DNA from: an uncultured Flavobacteriales bacterium
Lineage (GTDB): Bacteria; Bacteroidota; Bacteroidia; Flavobacteriales; Crocinitomicaceae
NCBI GenBank assembly: GCA_946480815.1
Contig: CAMLLB010000076.1
Span: 1-12,603, forward strand
DNA length: 12,603 nt
Reading direction: 5' to 3'
Part shown: positions 7,297 to 12,603 of the stretch, piece by piece
How positions within the stretch are numbered: position 1 is the stretch's first letter
How the letters are laid out: every line of letters begins with the position of its first letter
Translations under genes and position numbers: made by a program
The notes under the pieces: generated by a model
What the model was told of the DNA's origin: nothing
Databases searched by the model: none
The model's input: the letters and a program-made list of their open reading frames with translations, nothing else

Positions 7297-9396
7297 TCAG
7301 TTGGTGACCATTATCCGGATTACTTCTGAAAATCCGTTTCTGTAAGTGATGCGCACAAGAGCAATTCCTGCACTCAGTTGCTGTTCTACATAATTACTTG
7401 CTTCAGAAATTTCGAATGAACGGATCTCTTTTCCTTCACAATTGTAGAAAGTCACCGCATCACCTTTTTTCAGGGCTTGCCCGAAGATCACGGTCCCGGC
7501 ATTGTATCTTACGTATTGTTCCGAAGATCGTGTGTTGATAGCAATCATCGGGCTTCTCTCTTGCTTTCCGTCACGGTCTACTGCCAGTAATTGGTAATAA
7601 TTCATTCCCGGTTCCGGATTTTGATCAAATGCAGTGTATTCTTTCCTTGTATCGGAATTTCCGTCTACATAAATCGTTTGAACTGTTTGTTCCATTGTGC
7701 TGTATGGATCTACTCGCAATACCTCGAACTTACCAAGATTGGTTTCTGAAAGTGTTGTCCAGGTAAGTAATACATCATTATCCATCATGGAAGCCTGCCA
7801 GTTTACCAGTTCAACTCCCAGCGGATAGATACAGCTCGGTTCGATCCGGTAAGTCGGATTTCCGGGATCATCGAAGTCAATGAAACTGCCATTACCACCC
7901 AATGAGTTTGGTTCGTATGTAACGGATTCGGTTGTACCGGCAAAAATGGCATCCAGTGTTCGGGTTCCTGTACCGCTGTTCGCAAAACGACCTGCAGTGC
8001 TGGTGTTATTACAAAAGACGGCGTAGTATTGCTGAGTTGAAGGGCATTGTGGGGAATAATCGAATACGTAGGAAGGTGTTTGGCCTGTAAATACCACAAT
8101 GATCGCTCCTGCCGGTATCGGATCTGCATACGTAAAGATGTTACAACCCGCCAAGGCATTTAATTGGGAAATATAAGTGGCATTGTTGCCGAGCGTATTT
8201 GTTCCGCAGCCGGAATTACAATAGGTTCCTCCTGATGGAAACGCCAGGGAGATGTCGTTTATTGACAATGGATTCGCACCGTTTTCTATAATTACCTGTT
8301 CGTCCAATCCTTCCACACTAGAGCAGGCGTCCGCAAGGATGGAACGGATCTGAGGTGTATTGCAGTTGGATTGTGTTGTGAATGAATAGGTGGTAACTGA
8401 CGTGATCAGGTATGATTCGTCACAATTCGGGGTAACTCCATTGTATTCGAACACCTGGAAATAATAGGTTGTTCCGGAAGAAAGGCCCGTTACCGTAACA
8501 GTGTTTGCTGTTCCGTTCATCACGACATAGTTTCCGGTACCTAGCAATGCGCCTGATCCATATGTGCTGTTTGCAGTGTAGTTTGTTCCGTTGACAGGTG
8601 TATCAGAAAAATTAGTTAAGGAGATTACCCCAATCCTGTTTGTTCCATTGCCGGCTGTAAAGTTAATTTGAGCACTTGTACAGAAATTGGTTGACGTAAT
8701 GGAACCGGCATTGATTGTTGGCGCGGCTCCCGGAGAGCAAGGAGCTGTTAATGTTCCGATCAGCTTCACATCGTCGACAGTCCAGCGTTCTGAGGTTGAA
8801 TTATTGGTTGCCCGAATCCGGATCCGGACCTGCGTACATGCGTTCGGGAGATCAAGATGAACAGTTGAGTAACCATCCGTTGTTTTGTTACCAGTTGTTG
8901 CTCCGGGAGCAAAAGTGGTTGCTGTATTGTTTCCATCATAAGTAGCGGTTGCCAGTCCCGTTCCTGTAGTATAGTGCCAATATGCATTGGAGTTTCCGGT
9001 AACCTGGATTTCATTCGAGTAGGTAGTTCCGCCATCAAAGGAAATATCCAGATTCACTGCATCTCCGGTTTCGGCCCCGTTACCGGTTGATGCGAGAGAC
9101 CAGGATGCCAGGCGAAACTCTACATATTTGGAAGTATACGTACCCAAACCACTTATATTACTAAATGTTACCGTTGAAGTGGTGTTATTTGTTCCGAAGG
9201 AGGTTGTTGCGCTTGTATAAACTGCAGATGAAGCAGGCCTGTCGCCAGCGGTTGAGTTCCCGGTCACAGTTGCCCCATTTGTATTGGTAAAGCCCCAGGC
9301 CGGTGAGCCACCGTCAAAATCCTGGACGGCAATGGTTGTTTGAGAAGAAGCATAGTGAAATAGCAGGAGTAAGGAAACGGAGAGAATTGCCTTCAT
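7297..9396 (-). CDS. Large modular secreted protein with Fn3-like domain and atypical T9SS-type C-terminus
   Basis: This 699-residue exported protein has no recognised catalytic site. The signal peptide is about 1-18 (LLLLFHYASS, then Gln). Residues 20-213 are Thr/Asn/Gly-rich and beta-strand rich, ending in ERWTVDDVKLIG, a pattern seen at the end of jelly-roll or carbohydrate-binding-like domains in Bacteroidota surface proteins. Residues 220-342 are Fn3-like, with GLSSGTTYYFQVFEYNG. Residues 344-525 hold eight Cys, including the pair CNSGC at 393-397, and are unassigned; a lamin-tail-like fold is a guess. Residues 527-620 (VELVNWQAS, then LLTWTTLSETNLGKFEVLR) match the module that commonly precedes T9SS sorting domains. 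The last 75 residues resemble a sorting domain (YNCEGKEIRSF, then NGFSEVIRIMV) but lack the usual NPxxG motif. The role may be adhesion or matrix binding by analogy only. The gene ends at the shared terminator near 7260; I see no convincing promoter before it. Confidence 0.88.
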   Translation of the reverse strand: MKAILSVSLLLLFHYASSQTTIAVQDFDGGSPAWGFTNTNGATVTGNSTAGDRPASSAVYTSATTSFGTNNTTSTVTFSNISGLGTYTSKYVEFRLASWSLASTGNGAETGDAVNLDISFDGGTTYSNEIQVTGNSNAYWHYTTGTGLATATYDGNNTATTFAPGATTGNKTTDGYSTVHLDLPNACTQVRIRIRATNNSTSERWTVDDVKLIGTLTAPCSPGAAPTINAGSITSTNFCTSAQINFTAGNGTNRIGVISLTNFSDTPVNGTNYTANSTYGSGALLGTGNYVVMNGTANTVTVTGLSSGTTYYFQVFEYNGVTPNCDESYLITSVTTYSFTTQSNCNTPQIRSILADACSSVEGLDEQVIIENGANPLSINDISLAFPSGGTYCNSGCGTNTLGNNATYISQLNALAGCNIFTYADPIPAGAIIVVFTGQTPSYVFDYSPQCPSTQQYYAVFCNNTSTAGRFANSGTGTRTLDAIFAGTTESVTYEPNSLGGNGSFIDFDDPGNPTYRIEPSCIYPLGVELVNWQASMMDNDVLLTWTTLSETNLGKFEVLRVDPYSTMEQTVQTIYVDGNSDTRKEYTAFDQNPEPGMNYYQLLAVDRDGKQERSPMIAINTRSSEQYVRYNAGTVIFGQALKKGDAVTFYNCEGKEIRSFEISEASNYVEQQLSAGIALVRITYRNGFSEVIRIMVTN

Positions 9397-9720
9397 GTTG
9401 TAGCGTTTTTTTTGCTAAAGTACACTTGTTACAAATAAGTTAAAGTTAATTCAGGATTAATTTTTTCTGAAGGTAAATGTCTGAAAATCGGAATGTTCAG
9501 ATGTAAAACGATTTAGTATTATTTAGAAAAGCTAAAACTTTAGTAAAGTATTTTTTATTGATTCACAAAGAAGTTTGAATCTGATCGGTTTTGAAGGATT
9601 ATGTTGTCAAAATTGTTCCGATCCGGAAACTGATTTTTTCGGGATGCTTTTTTTAGTTCAATATTTTCCGAGAGTTATTTCATCAACATTAATTTGTTCA
9701 AAAACAGCACTTTTTTAGCA
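9397..9720. other. Intergenic region without genes
   Basis: This is the left part of a 424-base gap between the divergent 699-residue protein gene and rpsL. It is AT-rich, with an eight-T run at 9413 and several shorter T runs. I found no tRNA, small ORF with support, insertion element or long repeat. Weak short palindromes are present (9537-9549 and 9616-9628), neither convincing as a terminator. It should hold the promoter of the minus-strand gene, but only single-mismatch -7 boxes are visible there. Confidence 0.7.
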
Positions 9721-9726
9721 AAACTC

Positions 9727-9756
9727 TTGCATTGTAAGTTTTTCTATCTATCTTTG
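9727..9756 (+). promoter_or_regulatory. Bacteroidota promoter of the str operon (rpsL-rpsG-fusA)
   Basis: A TTG at 9727-9729 is followed after 19 bases by TATCTTTG at 9749-9756. Both elements and the spacing fit the Bacteroidota sigma factor pattern TTG-N17-23-TAnnTTTG. It is the best promoter in the window. Transcription is expected to start near 9761-9763, giving a leader of about 60 bases before rpsL. Confidence 0.8.
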
Positions 9757-9760
9757 CACC

Positions 9761-9782
9761 CCTCAAAGTGTGTTCTTTGGGG
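9761..9782 (+). promoter_or_regulatory. Stem-loop at the 5' end of the str operon leader
   Basis: CCTCAAAG (9761-9768) and CTTTGGGG (9775-9782) pair over eight positions with one G-U, closing a six-base loop TGTGTT. It begins where the transcript is predicted to start, so the mRNA would open with a hairpin. There is no T tract after it (AAAACTAT follows), so it is not an intrinsic terminator. It could protect the 5' end or act in regulation; the role is inferred. Confidence 0.5.
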
Positions 9783-9820
9783 AAAACTATATTTATTAAT
9801 TAACAAAATTTGAGTACTGT

Positions 9821-10201
9821 ATGCCAACTATACAACAGTTAGTGCGAAAGGGAAGGACTGCGGTAGTAAAGAAGTCAAAGTCAGCGGCTTTGGATTCTTG
9901 TCCGCAGCGCAAAGGAGTATGTGTACGTGTGTACACCACTACACCTAAGAAGCCGAACTCAGCTATGCGTAAAGTAGCGCGTGTTCGTCTTACCAACGGT
10001 AAAGAAGTGAATGCTTATATCGGTGGAGAAGGTCACAACTTACAAGAACACTCGTTGGTTCTTGTGCGTGGTGGAAGGGTTAAAGATTTACCAGGGGTTC
10101 GTTACCACATCGTTCGTGGTGCGGAAGATACTGCAGGTGTTGAAGGCCGTTCACAACGTCGTTCTAAGTATGGAACAAAACGTCCAAAAGCTAAGAAATA
10201 A
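9821..10201 (+). CDS. rpsL: 30S ribosomal protein S12 (uS12)
   Basis: uS12 sits at the decoding centre of the small ribosomal subunit and helps set translational accuracy. The 126 residues match the usual length of about 124. Signature blocks are all present: [12 protein letters not shown] (39-51), [13 protein letters not shown] (66-78) and [14 protein letters not shown] (83-96). Lys43 and Lys88, the positions where changes give streptomycin resistance in other bacteria, are the wild-type residues, and Asp89, the site that is methylthiolated in E. coli, is kept. The start [12 protein letters not shown] agrees with the family. No Shine-Dalgarno is seen before the ATG (AATTTGAGTACTGT), as is common in this phylum. 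It is the first gene of the str operon, 16 bases before rpsG, and follows a strong promoter and a stem-loop. Confidence 0.98.
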   Translation: MPTIQQLVRKGRTAVVKKSKSAALDSCPQRKGVCVRVYTTTPKKPNSAMRKVARVRLTNGKEVNAYIGGEGHNLQEHSLVLVRGGRVKDLPGVRYHIVRGAEDTAGVEGRSQRRSKYGTKRPKAKK

Positions 10202-10217
10202 TTAAACTTTTTAAGAG

Positions 10218-10688
10218 ATGAGAAGAAGAAAAGCGAAAAAGATTGCCATCCTCCCGGATCCGAAGTTTAATGACGTAACGGTAACAAAGTTCGTTAACAA
10301 CTTAATGTACTCCGGTAAAAAGAATTTGGCATTTAAAATTTTCTACGATGCATTAGAGATCGTAGATAAGAAATTAGAAGATCAAGAAGGATTGGAAGTG
10401 TTCAAAAAAGCATTGGAAAACGTAACTCCATCTGTGGAGGTTCGTTCTCGCCGTGTTGGTGGAGCTACATTCCAGATCCCTACTCCAGTTCGTGAAGGAC
10501 GTAAACAATCATTGGCTATGAAATGGTTGATTGGATACGCTCGTAAACGTAATGAGAAGTCCATGGCAGGTAAACTTGCTTCAGAAATCATCGCTGCTTC
10601 GAAAGAAGAAGGTGCTGCTTTCAAAAAGAAGGAAGATACATTGCGTATGGCTGAAGCTAACAAAGCGTTTTCACATTTTAGATTCTAA
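10218..10688 (+). CDS. rpsG: 30S ribosomal protein S7 (uS7)
   Basis: uS7 is a primary 16S rRNA binding protein that nucleates the head of the small subunit and lies near the E site. The 156 residues equal the common length. Recognisable blocks are the basic start MRRRKAKK, the region [14 protein letters not shown] (26-39), [16 protein letters not shown] (73-88) and the helix [14 protein letters not shown] (103-116). The ATG at 10218 lies 16 bases after rpsL, and the stop is three bases before fusA, so the three are surely co-transcribed. In E. coli S7 represses its own operon by binding between rpsL and rpsG; the 16-base gap here is too short for the E. coli-type structure, so that control is probably absent or located elsewhere. 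The first three arginines use AGA, unlike the CGT-rich body. Confidence 0.98.
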   Translation: MRRRKAKKIAILPDPKFNDVTVTKFVNNLMYSGKKNLAFKIFYDALEIVDKKLEDQEGLEVFKKALENVTPSVEVRSRRVGGATFQIPTPVREGRKQSLAMKWLIGYARKRNEKSMAGKLASEIIAASKEEGAAFKKKEDTLRMAEANKAFSHFRF

Positions 10689-10691
10689 GAA

Positions 10692-12603
10692 ATGGCAAGA
10701 GATCTTAAATACACAAGAAATATTGGTATCGCAGCTCACATCGATGCTGGGAAAACAACTACAACTGAGCGTATTCTGTACTACTCAGGTGTAAACCACA
10801 AAATTGGTGAGGTACACGACGGTGGTGCAACAATGGACTGGATGGAGCAAGAGCAAGAGCGTGGTATTACCATTACTTCTGCTGCTACAACAGTAAACTG
10901 GAACTACCGTGGTACAAAATACCACATCAACATTATTGATACTCCGGGACACGTTGACTTTACCGTAGAGGTAAACCGTTCATTACGTGTATTGGATGGA
11001 TTGGTGTTCTTATTCTCTGCAGTAGACGGAGTTGAGCCTCAATCTGAAACAAACTGGCGTTTGGCTAATAACTACAATGTTCCTCGTATCGGTTTCGTTA
11101 ACAAAATGGACCGTCAGGGAGCTGATTTCTTGAACGTGTGTAAGCAAGTGAAAGAAATGTTGGGAAGCCACGCTTTGCCATTACAAATCAACATCGGTGA
11201 TGAAGATAACTTCAAAGGTGTTGTGGATTTAATCAACTGGAAAGGAATCGTTTGGAACGATGCTGACCAGGGGATGACATTCCAGGAAGTTGAAATTCCT
11301 GCAGATATTATCGATGATGCTCGTCGTTTACGTTCAGAATTATTGGAAGCAGTAGCTGAATTCGATGAGTCATTGATGGAAAAATTCTTCGAAGATGAAA
11401 ACTCTTTGACTGAGCGTGAGATCCTGGATGCATTGCGTCAGGCTACTATCTCAGGAAAAGTTGTTCCGATGATGTGTGGTTCTTCTTTCAAAAACAAAGG
11501 AGTTCAGGCAATGTTGGATATGGTGATGGAAATTCTTCCTTCTCCATTGGACATCGAAGCTATCGAAGGGATCAATCCTAAAACAGATGAGCCTGCATCA
11601 CGCAAGCCTTCTTACGATGAGCCTTTTGCTGCATTGGCGTTCAAAATCGCAACGGATCCTTTCGTAGGTCGTTTGTGCTTTACACGTGCTTACTCAGGTA
11701 AGTTGCCTGCAGGTTCTTACGTTTTGAACACGCGTACAGGAAACAAAGAGCGTATTTCCCGTATCTTCCAGATGCACGCTAACAAGCAAAATCAAATTGA
11801 TGAGCTTGGAGCAGGAGATATCGCAGCATTGGTTGGATTTAAAGATATCCGTACAGGAGATACGTTGTGTGCTGAGAATGCACCGATCGTATTGGAGTCT
11901 ATGAACTTCCCTGAGCCGGTAATCGGAATCGCTATTGAACCTAAAACTCAAGCTGACCAGGATAAATTAGGTATCGGATTGAACAAATTGGCTGAAGAGG
12001 ATCCAACGTTCCGAGTAAACACTGACGAAGAAACTGGTCAAACAGTTATCTCCGGAATGGGTGAGTTGCACTTGGATATTATCGTTGACCGTTTACGTCG
12101 TGAGTTTAAAGTTGAGGTAAACCAAGGTGCTCCTCAGGTTTCTTACCGTGAAGATATTACAGCAGCAGTTGAACACCGTGAAGTGTACAAGAAGCAGTCT
12201 GGAGGTCGTGGTAAGTTCGCGGATATCTATGTGAAGATCTCTCCACAGGATAACCAGGAGAAAACAGGTCTTGAGTTCATTAACTCTATCAAAGGTGGTA
12301 ACATTCCTCGTGAATTTATTCCTTCAGTAGAGAAAGGATTCAAAGAATCCATGAAGAATGGTGTTATGGCTGGGTACCCGGTTGAATCATTGAAAGTTGA
12401 ATTGATTGATGGTTCATTCCACGCTGTCGATTCAGATTCATTGTCATTCGAATTGGCTGCTAAGATGGCATACCGTGAAGCATTGAAGAAATGTCGTCCG
12501 ATCTTGTTGGAACCGATCATGAAAATTGAAGTGGTTACTCCGGAAGAGAACATGGGTGATATCGTAGGTGACTTGAACCGTCGTCGTGCGATCGTTCGTG
12601 GAA
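10692..12603 (+). CDS. fusA: Translation elongation factor G (3' end outside window)
   Basis: EF-G is the GTPase that drives tRNA and mRNA translocation and, with RRF, ribosome recycling. 637 residues are visible and the frame runs off the right edge in domain V; about 60-70 residues are missing when compared with the usual length near 700. GTPase motifs are intact: G1 AHIDAGKTT (15-23), the switch I threonines in [10 protein letters not shown] (56-65), G3 DTPGH (83-87) and G4 NKMD (137-140). Later blocks include [10 protein letters not shown] in domain [13 protein letters not shown] in domain IV, and [16 protein letters not shown] in domain V. The start at ATG 10692 is three bases after the rpsG stop and gives the normal [13 protein letters not shown]. 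The order rpsL-rpsG-fusA supports the translational EF-G rather than a specialised EF-G2 paralogue. In many Bacteroidota rpsJ and the S10 cluster follow; that part is not visible. Confidence 0.98.
   Translation, partial: MARDLKYTRNIGIAAHIDAGKTTTTERILYYSGVNHKIGEVHDGGATMDWMEQEQERGITITSAATTVNWNYRGTKYHINIIDTPGHVDFTVEVNRSLRVLDGLVFLFSAVDGVEPQSETNWRLANNYNVPRIGFVNKMDRQGADFLNVCKQVKEMLGSHALPLQINIGDEDNFKGVVDLINWKGIVWNDADQGMTFQEVEIPADIIDDARRLRSELLEAVAEFDESLMEKFFEDENSLTEREILDALRQATISGKVVPMMCGSSFKNKGVQAMLDMVMEILPSPLDIEAIEGINPKTDEPASRKPSYDEPFAALAFKIATDPFVGRLCFTRAYSGKLPAGSYVLNTRTGNKERISRIFQMHANKQNQIDELGAGDIAALVGFKDIRTGDTLCAENAPIVLESMNFPEPVIGIAIEPKTQADQDKLGIGLNKLAEEDPTFRVNTDEETGQTVISGMGELHLDIIVDRLRREFKVEVNQGAPQVSYREDITAAVEHREVYKKQSGGRGKFADIYVKISPQDNQEKTGLEFINSIKGGNIPREFIPSVEKGFKESMKNGVMAGYPVESLKVELIDGSFHAVDSDSLSFELAAKMAYREALKKCRPILLEPIMKIEVVTPEENMGDIVGDLNRRRAIVRG

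Noticed and set aside
9537..9560. ACTTT-AGT-AAAGT followed by ATTTTTT as a terminator
   Set aside because: The stem is five bases and A/T-rich, too weak, and no plus-strand gene lies upstream for it to terminate.
9616..9641. TTCCG-ATC-CGGAA followed by a T run as a terminator or operator
   Set aside because: It has only five paired bases, is separated from the T run, and no transcript would be expected to end there on the plus strand.
1..12603. A new multi-gene system, CRISPR array or mobile element
   Set aside because: No transposase, integrase, defence-type cassette, repeat array or insertion ends were found. The gene set is explained by carbohydrate, lipid, secretion and ribosomal functions.

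Overview
The window reads as chromosomal DNA of a member of the Bacteroidota, most likely a Flavobacteriales-type organism. Three things point there. The secreted proteins carry C-terminal type IX secretion (T9SS) sorting domains. Promoter-like elements fit the Bacteroidota -7 consensus TAnnTTTG. Predicted signal peptidase sites place Gln at +1. The genus cannot be fixed from the sequence; a Fluviicola/Crocinitomicaceae-like source is only a guess.

Left part (1-3906): two glycoside hydrolase genes meet tail to tail. A GH29 alpha-L-fucosidase (+), cut by the left window edge, ends at 1269. A complete GH3 beta-glucosidase-like enzyme with an inserted PA14 domain (-) ends at 1270, so the two stop codons touch. 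Both probably trim glycan side chains or oligosaccharides. No SusC/SusD pair or regulator is visible, so this is not a demonstrable polysaccharide utilisation locus.

Middle part (3907-9396): a T9SS-type secreted protein whose signal peptide is out of frame with its body by one base (4091-5004); a FabH-like 3-oxoacyl-ACP synthase III with an intact Cys-His-Asn triad (5176-6237); a second small T9SS protein (6298-7227); a strong hairpin terminator shared by convergent genes (7246-7275); and a 699-residue modular secreted protein on the minus strand (7297-9396) whose C-terminal domain departs from the usual T9SS motif. None of the three T9SS-type proteins has a recognisable catalytic domain.

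Right part (9397-12603): a 424-base intergenic region, then the start of the str ribosomal operon: rpsL (uS12), rpsG (uS7) and fusA (EF-G, cut by the right edge). They follow a clear Bacteroidota promoter and a leader that starts with a stem-loop. These genes are tightly packed, and fusA is strongly biased to CGT arginine codons, as expected for highly expressed genes.

Overall this is mostly ordinary chromosomal content. I found no sign of a defence system, mobile element, CRISPR array or other new multi-gene system. The points most worth checking are the frameshifted T9SS gene, the stem-loop at the start of the str leader, the atypical C-terminus of the 699-residue protein and the paired promoter-like boxes before the GH3 gene.
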